Shown: positions 36,673-44,434 of the stretch, piece after piece
Layout: each line of letters starts with the position of its first letter
How positions within the stretch are numbered: the stretch's first letter is position 1
Source: Luteibacter aegosomaticola
GTDB lineage: Bacteria > Pseudomonadota > Gammaproteobacteria > Xanthomonadales > Rhodanobacteraceae
Assembly (NCBI RefSeq): GCF_023078475.1
Contig: NZ_CP095741.1
Coordinates: forward strand, 3,720,001 to 3,784,000
Direction: 5' to 3'
Length of the DNA stretch: 64,000 nt
Program-made: the position numbers and the translations under genes
The notes under the pieces: generated by a model
Seen by the model: the letters and a program-made list of their open reading frames with translations, nothing else
The model's database searches: none
Told to the model about the DNA's origin: nothing

Positions 36673-37413
36673 TTACCCCACCTGTAGCAATTTCGATGCC
36701 GACTGCTCGTTTTCGTCGGCGGCTTTGATCGATCGGACCTGCATTTCGTACTCGCGCGAGAGCGAAATCATCTTCACGAGCACTTCGGAAGGGTTGACGT
36801 TGCTGGATTCCAGCTCGCCGGAGACCACGCGGACATTGGCGTCCGCCTCGGCCGGATTGCCGTCACGCGTATGCATGAGGCCGTCGGCGCCCGCCTGCAT
36901 CTGGTCGTCGCCGGGGTTGACCAGCTTGATGCGGTCAGTCGTTGTAAGCGTATTCGGTGCCTGGCCGAGCGGGACCACGGAAATGGTGCCGTCGCTGCCG
37001 ATCTTCACGCTGGAGGCCTGCGGGATCGTGATCGGACCACCGCCGCCCATGACGGCATTTCCACGCATATCCGTCAAAAGACCGTCGGCATCGATGCGCA
37101 GGTTGCCGGCGCGGGTATAGCCTTCGTCGCCGTTCGGTGTCTGCACGGCGATCCAGCCGTTTCCCTGCACGGCGATGTCCAGGTCGTTGCCCGTCGCCAT
37201 CTGGTTGCCTTGGGTGGTATCGAAACCGATGCCCTGGGCCACGCCATTGATACGCGTCTGCAGGCCATCACCCTGGACCGGGAGGCTCTGGAACGCCGAC
37301 AACTCGGCCTTGAAGCCGGTGGTGTTGGCGTTGGCCAGGTTGTGCGCGACTTCGGCCTGGGCACGCATGGTCTGCGTGGCACCAGTCATCGCGACATATA
37401 CGGAACGGTCCAT
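36673..37413 (-). CDS. flgF: Flagellar proximal rod protein FlgF
   Basis: This 246-residue rod protein has the N-terminus MDRSVYVAMTGATQTMRAQAEVAHNLANANTTGFKAEL and the C-terminus ESSNVNPSEVLVKMISLSREYEMQVRSIKAADENEQSASKLLQ. The start at 37413 is set by MDRSVYVAM; an upstream extension of 16 codons would run through the hairpin between flgE and flgF. Confidence 0.95.
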   Translation of the reverse strand: MDRSVYVAMTGATQTMRAQAEVAHNLANANTTGFKAELSAFQSLPVQGDGLQTRINGVAQGIGFDTTQGNQMATGNDLDIAVQGNGWIAVQTPNGDEGYTRAGNLRIDADGLLTDMRGNAVMGGGGPITIPQASSVKIGSDGTISVVPLGQAPNTLTTTDRIKLVNPGDDQMQAGADGLMHTRDGNPAEADANVRVVSGELESSNVNPSEVLVKMISLSREYEMQVRSIKAADENEQSASKLLQVG

Positions 37414-37438
37414 GGCGGATTCCCCTGCGACGGCCCTG

Positions 37439-37468
37439 GGCGGGCGCGGCCTTAAGGCCACGCCCGCC
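37439..37468. repeat. Hairpin between flgE and flgF
   Basis: The arms 37439-37451 (GGCGGGCGCGGCC) and 37456-37468 pair at all but one position around a TTAA loop. It lies between the flgE stop and the flgF start within the operon, without a T-run. It may tune read-through or mRNA processing so that hook protein is made in excess over rod proteins (inference). Confidence 0.6.
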
Positions 37469-37476
37469 GCCGGGGC

Positions 37477-38703
37477 TTAGTTGCGGATGTTGATGATCGT
37501 CTGGGTGAGCGTGTTGTCGGTCGAGATGACCTGGGCGTTGGCCTGGTAGTTGCGCTGCGCCTTGATCATGTTCACCAGCTGGGCGGTGAGGTCGGCCGTG
37601 TTCGAGGCTTCGAGCTGGCCGGACTGCAGGGTGCCCATGTCGCCCGAACCCGCGGCGCCACGCACCGGCTGGCCCGAGTCGGCCGAGGCGGCCCAGTTCG
37701 TGTCGTTCAACTGACGCAGGCCCTGCGGGTTGGCAAAGGTCGCCAAGGCGACCTGGCCCAGCGGCACCGAGACGCCGTTGGTGTACTTGGCCGAGACCAC
37801 ACCTTCGGTGCTGACGTCGATGGCCGAGAACTTGCCGGCCGCATAGCCGTCGTTGGTGGTCGCGGTGGTGGAGGACGAGTCACCGAACTGGGTGACCTTG
37901 CTCATGTCCAGCGTGATATCCATCGGGTTGGCGCCCGGGTTCGGCGACACGGCGCCAAAGTCCAGCTTACCGTTGGTCGGCGTGGTCATCGCACCGCCGC
38001 TGCTGAAGGTCATGGGCTGGGCGCCGCCCACCTGGGTGCCGTCCACGGTCATGTAGGCATTCCAGGCGTTCGAGCCCGTCGGATCCTTCGCGTAGTACAC
38101 GTTGACCGTGTGCGCTGCGCCGAGCGAATCGTAGGCCTGGAACGTCGACATCGAGTTGTACGAGGTGTCGTCCTTCGGATCGAACGTGGCCGTCGCAGGC
38201 GCGGTGGCGCTGGCCGAGAGGTTCGCCGAGATACCGACGTTGGCGGTGGCTTTGGCCGCGGAGGTGCCCGAGGTCAGCTGCAGGTCCTGCAGGGCGCTCT
38301 GGTCGTAGCCGCCCGAGGCGGTCGGCGGGTACACCTGGAGGTGCTGGCCGGTCGCGTTCACGATGTAGTTGTTGTCATCCGGGTGGAAGTTACCCGCGCG
38401 GGTGTACGAGTAGCCCGAACCATCACGCAGCGTGAAGAAGCCGGTGCCGCTGATGGCCATGTCGTACGAGTTGCCGGTCTGCGTGGTGTTGCCGGCAGTG
38501 AACTGCTGGGCAATGTTGGTCACGCGGACGCCGTTACCAGCCGCTGTGGCGGAAAGGTTCTGGCCGGCCACCGAATAGATCTGCGAGAACTCGGCGCGCG
38601 AGCCCTTGAAGCCCACGGTGCTGGTATTGGCGATGTTATTGGCGGTGACTTCCAGGTCCGTGGAGGCGGCGTTAATGCCGCTGAGTGCGATATCGAAAGG
38701 CAT
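37477..38703 (-). CDS. flgE: Flagellar hook protein FlgE
   Basis: This is the hook subunit, 408 residues. It has the conserved N-terminus MPFDIALSGINAASTDLEVTANNIANTSTVGFKGSRAEF and C-terminus LEASNTADLTAQLVNMIKAQRNYQANAQVISTDNTLTQTIINIRN, with a beta-rich central domain typical of hook proteins. It lies 21 bp after flgD. Confidence 0.97.
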   Translation of the reverse strand: MPFDIALSGINAASTDLEVTANNIANTSTVGFKGSRAEFSQIYSVAGQNLSATAAGNGVRVTNIAQQFTAGNTTQTGNSYDMAISGTGFFTLRDGSGYSYTRAGNFHPDDNNYIVNATGQHLQVYPPTASGGYDQSALQDLQLTSGTSAAKATANVGISANLSASATAPATATFDPKDDTSYNSMSTFQAYDSLGAAHTVNVYYAKDPTGSNAWNAYMTVDGTQVGGAQPMTFSSGGAMTTPTNGKLDFGAVSPNPGANPMDITLDMSKVTQFGDSSSTTATTNDGYAAGKFSAIDVSTEGVVSAKYTNGVSVPLGQVALATFANPQGLRQLNDTNWAASADSGQPVRGAAGSGDMGTLQSGQLEASNTADLTAQLVNMIKAQRNYQANAQVISTDNTLTQTIINIRN

Positions 38704-38724
38704 GGAGGCGTGTCCTCGGTGGGA

Positions 38725-39375
38725 TTACAGGATTTGGGCGATCTGGCTAAGCAGGGCGCCGCCGTAACCGGCCACCTGCACGTACGTACCGTCGGTGCCG
38801 GAGGCGCCAACGCCTTCCACCTTGCCCTTGATGAAAGTGTCGGCAGCGGTCGTGCCGGAGGTTGCGGAGATCTGGTAGACGCCATCAGGGAGCTGGGTGC
38901 CGTCGTCGGCCTTGCCGTCCCAGGTGAACTGCTGCAGGCCGGCATCCGGCTGGCCCATCGGCAGGGTGCGCACGACGTTGCCGGAGCTGTCCTTGATGGT
39001 GACGCTCACGTAGGTGCCCGAGGTGGGCACGTTCACCGCACCGGACACCGTCGAGTCGGTGAGCTGGGCGGCCGTCGAAGGAATGAGTACATCGTTGCCG
39101 ACCAGCGAGGCCGCGCGGACGAACTGATCGCCCGTAAGGTTCGAGGACAGCGTATCGAACGACGACTGCAGCTCCTGGGTGGCCGCCACCTGGGAGAACT
39201 GCGCCATCTGGGCCACCATGTCGTTGGCGTCCATCGGCTTGGTCGGGTCCTGGTTGGTCATCTGGGTGACCATCAGCTTGAGGAAATCCGACTGGTCCAG
39301 CGTCTGCGACTGCAGCTGCGAGGAGGTCGAGGTGGACGTGGAGCTGCTGGAGCTGGTGCCGCTGACGGTAGTCAT
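38725..39375 (-). CDS. flgD: Flagellar hook-capping protein FlgD
   Basis: FlgD caps the hook during assembly. The 216-residue protein has the N-terminal signature LDQSDFLKLMVTQMTNQDPTKPMDANDMVAQMAQFSQV, then a Tudor/FnIII-like C-terminal part (MGQPDAGLQQFTWDGKADDGTQLPDGVYQISA). The first 20 residues are an unusual Ser/Thr run. It follows flgC by 11 bp. Confidence 0.96.
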   Translation of the reverse strand: MTTVSGTSSSSSTSTSTSSQLQSQTLDQSDFLKLMVTQMTNQDPTKPMDANDMVAQMAQFSQVAATQELQSSFDTLSSNLTGDQFVRAASLVGNDVLIPSTAAQLTDSTVSGAVNVPTSGTYVSVTIKDSSGNVVRTLPMGQPDAGLQQFTWDGKADDGTQLPDGVYQISATSGTTAADTFIKGKVEGVGASGTDGTYVQVAGYGGALLSQIAQIL

Positions 39376-39386
39376 GGATCGGGCCC

Positions 39387-39800
39387 TTATTTGCCGAGGT
39401 CGAGCGTCTTTTGCATGAGCTGGCGTGCGCTGTTCATGACTTCGACGTTGTTCTGGTAGGAGCGCGACGCGGAGATCATGTTGACCAGCTCGTCGACCGG
39501 GTTAACGTTGCTTTGCCACACGTTGCCGTCGGCATCCGCCATGGGATTGGACGGCTCATAGCGCGCCTGGACCGGCGCCTGGCTCTCGGTGATGCCCATG
39601 GCGCGGACACCCTCGTTTTCCATCTGCCCGTTGACCATGGCCTGCACCGAGGAAAACATCGGCTGCTTGGCGCGGTAGGCACCCGCTTCGCTGCTGGCCA
39701 CGCTGTCGGCGTTGGCCATGTTGCTGGCGGTGGTATTGAGACGGGCCGACTGCGCGGCCATGCCGGAGCCGGCGACGTCGAAGATCTTGAGCAGGCTCAT
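39387..39800 (-). CDS. flgC: Flagellar proximal rod protein FlgC
   Basis: This 137-residue rod protein has the N-terminus LLKIFDVAGSGMAAQSARLNTTASNMANADSV and the C-terminus VNPVDELVNMISASRSYQNNVEVMNSARQLMQKTLDL. Standard length. It overlaps flgB by 1 bp (TGATG). Confidence 0.97.
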   Translation of the reverse strand: MSLLKIFDVAGSGMAAQSARLNTTASNMANADSVASSEAGAYRAKQPMFSSVQAMVNGQMENEGVRAMGITESQAPVQARYEPSNPMADADGNVWQSNVNPVDELVNMISASRSYQNNVEVMNSARQLMQKTLDLGK

Positions 39801-40216
39801 CAGCTGCCTCCGGTAATGGCGGTGCGCATCATGTGGATCTGCGCGGTGATAAAGCTCAGCGACGCCTGGTAATGGATGGCGTTGCTGGCGAACTGGGCCT
39901 GCTCGATCTGCGTATCCACGGTGTTGCCGTCCATGGACGGCTGCGTGGCCGCGCGGTACGCGAGCTTGTCGGCATCAGCGAGGGCATAGGCGGGGTTGCC
40001 GCCGATGTGGCCCGCCTCGGTGGCGGCCATGGGCAGCTGATCACCGTCGGGCACGCCGCTGGCCGCCGTGAGGGCCTTGCGGAAATCCACATCGCGGGCG
40101 AGGAAGCCCGGGGTGTCCGCGTTGGCGAGGTTCGACGAGATGATTTCCGCACGGCGCTGCCACAGGCTGAGTGCCTGCGGGTGCATACCGAGCAGCGGAT
40201 CCGGTTTGTCGATCAT
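39800..40216 (-). CDS. flgB: Flagellar proximal rod protein FlgB
   Basis: This is the first gene of the rod/hook operon, 138 residues. It contains QALSLWQRRAEIISSNLANADTPGFLARDVDF, the FlgB signature, and a C-terminal helix (NAIHYQASLSFITAQIHMMRTAI). The ATG at 40216 (MIDKPDPLLG) is preferred over a start six codons earlier. A sigma-54 promoter lies 40 bp upstream. Confidence 0.96.
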   Translation of the reverse strand: MIDKPDPLLGMHPQALSLWQRRAEIISSNLANADTPGFLARDVDFRKALTAASGVPDGDQLPMAATEAGHIGGNPAYALADADKLAYRAATQPSMDGNTVDTQIEQAQFASNAIHYQASLSFITAQIHMMRTAITGGS

Positions 40217-40255
40217 GGGCGTGGGCCCCCTCATGGGTTCTGGCCCATGGGCTTC

Positions 40256-40271
40256 AGCAAGACGCGTGCCA
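40256..40271 (-). promoter_or_regulatory. Sigma-54 promoter of the flgB operon
   Basis: On the minus strand, TGGCACGCGTCTTGCT matches the -24/-12 consensus throughout, with GG-N10-GC spacing. It should drive the flgBCDEFGHIJ(KL) unit with a leader of about 30 nt. Confidence 0.88.
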
Positions 40272-40290
40272 CGCCCTGCCCCACAACGCG

Positions 40291-40312
40291 AAACGGCGCC
40301 GTGGCGCCGTTT
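40291..40312 (-). terminator. Perfect inverted repeat between cheV and flgB
   Basis: AAACGGCGCC (40291-40300) and GGCGCCGTTT (40303-40312) pair perfectly around a 2-nt loop. It lies about 130 bp beyond the cheV stop and just upstream of the flgB promoter, so it probably ends or insulates the cheV transcript. The U-run is only three bases. Confidence 0.55.
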
Positions 40313-40407
40313 GCGGGGGATTACGATCGTCGATCAGGGGACTGGTGCCGGTTTTCTGGCGCTACCGGATGACGGTGATTCGACGCCTGGCTGCTGCAGG
40401 CAGCCGA

Positions 40408-40432
40408 TCGCGCGCAAGCGCGCTCCTACAAC
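40408..40432. repeat. REP element downstream of cheV
   Basis: The sequence TCGCGCGCAAGCGCGCTCCT followed by ACAAC is a single REP with the same core and end as the copies at 45.7, 60.3 and 62.8 kb. It begins 8 bp beyond the cheV stop codon (40440-40442) and may protect the 3' end of that mRNA. Confidence 0.8.
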
Positions 40433-40439
40433 AGCGAGA

Positions 40440-41357
40440 TCACGCTGGGAGGAGCTCGAGGACGGCGTTGGCCAGCACTTCGGGCTGGAACTTGGCGATG
40501 AAGCGGTCTGCGCCCACGCGGGCGACCATGGCTTCATTGAACACGCCGCTCAGCGAGCTGTGCAGCAACACGCGCAGGCCCCGCAGCTGGGCGTCTTCAC
40601 GGATGGCACGGGTGAGCGCATAGCCATCCATCGACGGCATTTCGATATCCGATACCACCAGGTTCACCTGCTCGTGCGCCGGGCCCGTGGCCAGGCTACG
40701 CAACATATCGAGGCCTTCGGAGCCATCCTTCGCCACCAGGCACTCGAGATCGAGCTTGCGGAACAGGTCGGCCAGCTGGGTACGGGCAACCAGGGAGTCA
40801 TCCACCACCATGACGCGGCGCTTGCCGCCGTGGTGGCCGTGGACCGCCTGCTGCAGCTTGTCCGAGATCTCGACCTGCTGCGGGTTGACCGCCGCCAGCA
40901 CCTGCTCGACATCCACGATGGCCAGCAGATCGCCGTCGAGGCGGGTTACCGCGTTCACACGGGAGCCGTAGCCAAGGGCTGACGGCGGTGCCGCCATCTG
41001 GGCGCCATCGACATGCACGATCTTGTCCACGTCGGAGACCAGGAAACCCTGCACGGAGCGGCTGAACTCCGTGACGATGAGGTGGGCCGAATCCACCGTG
41101 GCGAGCGGCGGGTAGCCCATCGCGGCGGCCAGGTCGATCACGGGAATGGTCTGGCCGCGGTAATCGAAGCTGCCGGAAACCAGCTCGTGCATGCTCGGCA
41201 TGCGCTCCAGCCGCGGGCGGCGCAACACTTCGCGCACCTTGAACACGTTGATGCCGAAGGCCTGCTTGTCACCCAGCCGGAACAGCAGCATGGCCACGCG
41301 GTTGTGGCCCGCGAGGCGGGTGAAGGTTTCCACGGTATCAAGGAGCGGACGGGCCAT
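40440..41357 (-). CDS. cheV: Chemotaxis coupling protein CheV
   Basis: CheV joins a CheW-like domain (residues 1-160, [45 protein letters not shown]) to a C-terminal receiver (about 170-305, [47 protein letters not shown]). The phospho-acceptor Asp is in [12 protein letters not shown]. The protein links receptors to CheA and tunes adaptation. It is transcribed from a sigma-28 promoter divergent from the receptor-flgA unit. Confidence 0.95.
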   Translation of the reverse strand: MARPLLDTVETFTRLAGHNRVAMLLFRLGDKQAFGINVFKVREVLRRPRLERMPSMHELVSGSFDYRGQTIPVIDLAAAMGYPPLATVDSAHLIVTEFSRSVQGFLVSDVDKIVHVDGAQMAAPPSALGYGSRVNAVTRLDGDLLAIVDVEQVLAAVNPQQVEISDKLQQAVHGHHGGKRRVMVVDDSLVARTQLADLFRKLDLECLVAKDGSEGLDMLRSLATGPAHEQVNLVVSDIEMPSMDGYALTRAIREDAQLRGLRVLLHSSLSGVFNEAMVARVGADRFIAKFQPEVLANAVLELLPA

Positions 41358-41390
41358 GGTGCGCTTGCTGCTTTAGAAGGTGTCTCCCCG

Positions 41391-41417
41391 GTATCGGCGG
41401 CTGTCGCGAGTTCTTTA
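41391..41417 (-). promoter_or_regulatory. Sigma-28 (FliA) promoter of cheV
   Basis: On the minus strand, TAAAGAAC (-35, 41410-41417), an 11-nt spacer and GCCGATAC (-10, 41391-41398) agree well with the FliA consensus. The predicted leader before cheV is about 27 nt. Confidence 0.85.
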
Positions 41418-41438
41418 AACGCCTACAGAGACGAGGAG

Positions 41439-41454
41439 TGGCACGGGGATTGCT
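41439..41454 (+). promoter_or_regulatory. Sigma-54 promoter of the receptor-flgA operon
   Basis: TGGCACGGGGATTGCT is a perfect -24/-12 element with GG-N10-GC spacing. It is divergent from the cheV sigma-28 promoter, only 22 bp away, and lies about 68 bp before the receptor start codon. Confidence 0.9.
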
Positions 41455-41521
41455 TGGCTCAAGTACCGCCGACTGCGACCGATGTAGTGAGGCGACCCTT
41501 ATTAACGAGCGTAAGTACGAC

Positions 41522-42835
41522 ATGACCCTGCTCTGGAGCCAGCACGTCCGCCTCCTCGCCCACGCCGCCGCCAGTGGCGACGCCGCGCGCGTTCGCGCCC
41601 TTTCGGCGCAGTACCCGGCGGCCGCCAGCGCGCTTGGTGCCTTGCTTGCGCCCCCGAAGGCCGAGCCACGCACGGCCGCGGCCACCACCATCCAGGCGAT
41701 CGAACAGCAGGGCATGGCGCTCACCAGCGCGCATGCGCTCGGCGCCAACCTGATCGAACTGGGTACCGCCGTCGATGCCGGGCGCGATGCCGCCAGCCGT
41801 TTGACGGAGGCGAGCGCCGGAATCTCGACAGCGGTTGACCAGGCCCATGCCGGTGTCGCCGCCGTCAGCGACGTGGGCGCCCAGGGCGTCGCCACGTCGG
41901 GCGACCTAGACGGCCAGCTCCGCCTGCTGCGCAGCGCGCTGGCCGGCATGAGCCGCAACCATGCCCAGTTCTCCGAATACTTCACCGCCATCCGCAAGCT
42001 CACCGCGGCTGTGCAGGACATCGCCCACCAGACCAACCTCGTGGCGCTCAACGCCGCCATCGAAGCCGCCCGCGCGGGTGAGGCAGGTCGCGGTTTCGCC
42101 GTGGTGGCCGATGAGGTCAAGCAGCTTGCTGAAAAGACCACGCAGGCCACCGCGGAGATCGACGAAGTAACCCACGCCGTGGGTGAGTTCTCGCACCACC
42201 TCGACGACGCCGTGCAGAGCAGCCTGCGCCGCCTCGACACTACCCAGGCTGGCGTGGCGGGCATGCAGACGGCCATGGGCCGCATTGACGACGCCGTACG
42301 CGGCGCGCGTGGCAGCCTCGACGCCGCCCGCCAGGGTCTTGGCGCCCTGCAGGGCCGCGTCGCCACCGTGCAGTCCGGCCAGGCCTCACTGGGCCGCGTG
42401 GCCAATGAAGTACGCCGGCAGGCCGATGGCGCCGCGCGTGCCACCGTGCTCGCCCACCGCCTTGGCCTGGCGAAACTCGAGACCGAGGGCGCGCTAGACG
42501 CCGCCACGCTCAGCCAGATGATCCGCGAAGCCTGCCAGGGCCTGCGCTTTGCCGTGGAACTAGCGGCACGCGACCCGGCAGGGCTGGATCGCCGCTGGCT
42601 GGACACCACCCCGCTCATGCGCTGCATCGAACAGCTGCGTATCCGTCGCGCCGATGGCTCGGCCGATGCGGCGCAGGCCGCCGCCGAGCGCTTCAGCGCG
42701 CAGGCATCGCTCTACGCGATCACGCTGGGCGAAGGCCGCCATGCCGATGCCAGCCACATGGTCGCCGGCCTGCTGAAGGAACTCGACAACGTGAACCAGG
42801 GCCTTTCCGTTGCCCTGGCGGTGCACGCCGCGTGA
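41522..42835 (+). CDS. Soluble methyl-accepting chemotaxis protein
   Basis: This is a 437-residue chemoreceptor-like protein with no membrane helix. The hairpin tip that binds CheA/CheW is clear (about 164-205: [42 protein letters not shown]), flanked by coiled-coil arms. The N-terminal 90 residues and the C-terminal about 110 residues ([36 protein letters not shown]) match no sensory domain I recognise, and no CheR-docking pentapeptide ends the chain. It shares a transcript with flgA (GTGA overlap), which ties its synthesis to flagellar assembly. The ATG at 41522 follows the sigma-54 promoter; an in-frame start 28 codons earlier would lie in the promoter. Confidence 0.85.
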   Translation: MTLLWSQHVRLLAHAAASGDAARVRALSAQYPAAASALGALLAPPKAEPRTAAATTIQAIEQQGMALTSAHALGANLIELGTAVDAGRDAASRLTEASAGISTAVDQAHAGVAAVSDVGAQGVATSGDLDGQLRLLRSALAGMSRNHAQFSEYFTAIRKLTAAVQDIAHQTNLVALNAAIEAARAGEAGRGFAVVADEVKQLAEKTTQATAEIDEVTHAVGEFSHHLDDAVQSSLRRLDTTQAGVAGMQTAMGRIDDAVRGARGSLDAARQGLGALQGRVATVQSGQASLGRVANEVRRQADGAARATVLAHRLGLAKLETEGALDAATLSQMIREACQGLRFAVELAARDPAGLDRRWLDTTPLMRCIEQLRIRRADGSADAAQAAAERFSAQASLYAITLGEGRHADASHMVAGLLKELDNVNQGLSVALAVHAA

Positions 42836-43530
42836 TCCATCGCCCCGCCGCCCTTGCCATCGCTGCCTGCCTGGCCGCCTGCCCGCTTGTCGCGGCGGCG
42901 GAACAGTCGCTTGATGCCATGCGCAACGCGGCGGTGGCCTGGCTCGTCCAGAACCGCACCCTTCCGGGTGCCCGCATGGTGGCGGAGGCGGATCCCCTGG
43001 ACAGCCGCCTGCGCCTCGCGGACTGCCCGGCAGCGCTCGATGTCTCCGTGCCGGGCAACCGGCCGGTCAGCACGCGGGTCAGCGTCGTGGTCCACTGCCC
43101 CATCCCGGGCGGCTGGACCGCGCGCATTCCCGTGCGCGTTAAAATGTTCACCAACGTCCTGGTCACCACGCGCCCCCTGGCGCGCGGTGATGGCCTGGGT
43201 GCGGGCGATGTCCGCACCGAGGAACGGGACGTCGCCAGCCTGGCCTACGGATACGTGGCCGAGCTGGACCAGGTGGGTGGACGCGCCCTGGCGCGGCCAC
43301 TCAACGCCGGCACGGTGCTGACACCAGGCATGCTCGCAGGCCGCCAGGCCGTTCGCGTGGGCGATGCCGTCAGCATGGAAGCCAGCGTGGATGGCGTGGT
43401 GATCCACGCCGATGGCGTGGCGATGGGTGCCGGTGATACCGGCGCCAGGGTCAAGGTCCGCAATGCGTCATCAGGGAAGATCCTGGACGCTGTCGTCAGC
43501 GGACCGGGGTCTGTCGCCGTTCTGCCATGA
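42832..43530 (+). CDS. flgA: Flagellar P-ring assembly chaperone FlgA
   Basis: FlgA helps FlgI polymerise in the periplasm. The 232-residue precursor has a signal peptide ([23 protein letters not shown]), then the FlgA core with the SAF-like stretch [27 protein letters not shown] and [31 protein letters not shown]. It starts with GTG overlapping the receptor stop (GTGA), so it is likely translationally coupled. Confidence 0.95.
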   Translation: MIHRPAALAIAACLAACPLVAAAEQSLDAMRNAAVAWLVQNRTLPGARMVAEADPLDSRLRLADCPAALDVSVPGNRPVSTRVSVVVHCPIPGGWTARIPVRVKMFTNVLVTTRPLARGDGLGAGDVRTEERDVASLAYGYVAELDQVGGRALARPLNAGTVLTPGMLAGRQAVRVGDAVSMEASVDGVVIHADGVAMGAGDTGARVKVRNASSGKILDAVVSGPGSVAVLP

Positions 43531-43572
43531 ACGAAACAGGAATCCGGTCACACTTTGCCGGATAGTGCCAGT

Positions 43573-43599
43573 TAAAGTTTGTGCCCCCAGGGCCGATAA
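43573..43599 (+). promoter_or_regulatory. Sigma-28 (FliA) promoter of flgMN
   Basis: TAAAGTTT (43573-43580), an 11-nt spacer, and GCCGATAA (43592-43599) match the FliA consensus at every position. It gives flgM a late promoter in addition to read-through from the sigma-54 promoter at 41.4 kb, a classic feedback arrangement. Confidence 0.93.
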
Positions 43600-43635
43600 A
43601 GGGTTCGAAGGACACATGTTCCGAGGGATACACCC

Positions 43636-43941
43636 ATGACGACGACCATTAAACCGGGCATCCAGCCCCAGCAGCCGCCTGTGCAGCTGCGTACGCAGAG
43701 CCAGGCCGCCGGCGGTACCGCCAAGGCCGACAGCGCTTCGGCCGTGCGCACCACCGACGACAGCGTGAAGATCACCGATTCGGCCAAGGCGCTCGACGCC
43801 GCCAGCCGCTCGGACGGCATCGACACCAAGCGTGTCGAGGAAATCCGTTCGAAGATCACCGACGGCACCTACAAGCCCGACGCCCAGGCCATCGCCAGCA
43901 AGTTCCTGGCCATGGAAACCCAGATGGGTGGCAAGGCATGA
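43636..43941 (+). CDS. flgM: Anti-sigma-28 factor FlgM
   Basis: FlgM holds FliA inactive until it is exported through the finished hook. The 101-residue protein has a disordered N-terminus (TTIKPGIQPQQPPVQLRTQSQAAGG) and the conserved C-terminal FliA-binding region (VRTTDDSVKITDSAKALDAAS, DTKRVEEIRSKITDGTYKPDAQAIASKFLAMET). It overlaps flgN by 4 bp. Confidence 0.96.
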   Translation: MTTTIKPGIQPQQPPVQLRTQSQAAGGTAKADSASAVRTTDDSVKITDSAKALDAASRSDGIDTKRVEEIRSKITDGTYKPDAQAIASKFLAMETQMGGKA

Positions 43942-44384
43942 ATGCCGGCAGCCGCGACTTCGACACCGCGCTGAGCGCCGTGATGGGCGACCTCGCCCGT
44001 GAGGTCGACGCGCTGCACGCCTGCCTGATCGACGAGCGCATGGCGCTCGACCAGGCCAATGCCGATGCCCTGCAGAACGCCACGCGTAGCAAGGGCCATC
44101 TGCTTGATCGCATCGACCGCCTGGATACCGAGCGCCGCCAGCTCAGCCAGGCCGGCAACATCGACAGCGCCAACGACGCGCGCTGGGCGCCGACGTTCGA
44201 GCGCATCCGCGAATGCCGCGGCATCAACGAAACCAATGGCCGCATCGTCAGCCAGCGCATCGGGCATGTCCGCCAGGCCCTTGCCCTGATCTCCGGCGAT
44301 TCGACCGGTGGCGTCGCCTCCACCTATGGGCCCAGGGGCACCACCCAGGTCAGTTTGCGCTCCGGACTCTTCGCGCAGGCCTGA
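43938..44384 (+). CDS. flgN: Flagellar export chaperone FlgN
   Basis: This 148-residue, largely helical protein contains ALSAVMGDLAREVDALHACLIDERMALDQANADALQNATRSKGHLLDRIDRLDTERRQL, typical of FlgN, the chaperone of FlgK and FlgL. It overlaps flgM (ATGA) as in most gammaproteobacteria. The C-terminal tail (GPRGTTQVSLRSGLFAQA) fits the FlgN client-binding end. Confidence 0.92.
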   Translation: MNAGSRDFDTALSAVMGDLAREVDALHACLIDERMALDQANADALQNATRSKGHLLDRIDRLDTERRQLSQAGNIDSANDARWAPTFERIRECRGINETNGRIVSQRIGHVRQALALISGDSTGGVASTYGPRGTTQVSLRSGLFAQA

Positions 44385-44434
44385 TAACGACGAAGCACCC
44401 CTCCCGCCCACCGTTTGGCTTAAGAAGAAAAGCA

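Noticed and set aside
41338..42627. Minus-strand frame of 429 codons opposite the chemoreceptor
   Set aside because: Ser/Arg/Ala-rich shadow frame; the plus-strand product has a clear receptor tip and a sigma-54 promoter.
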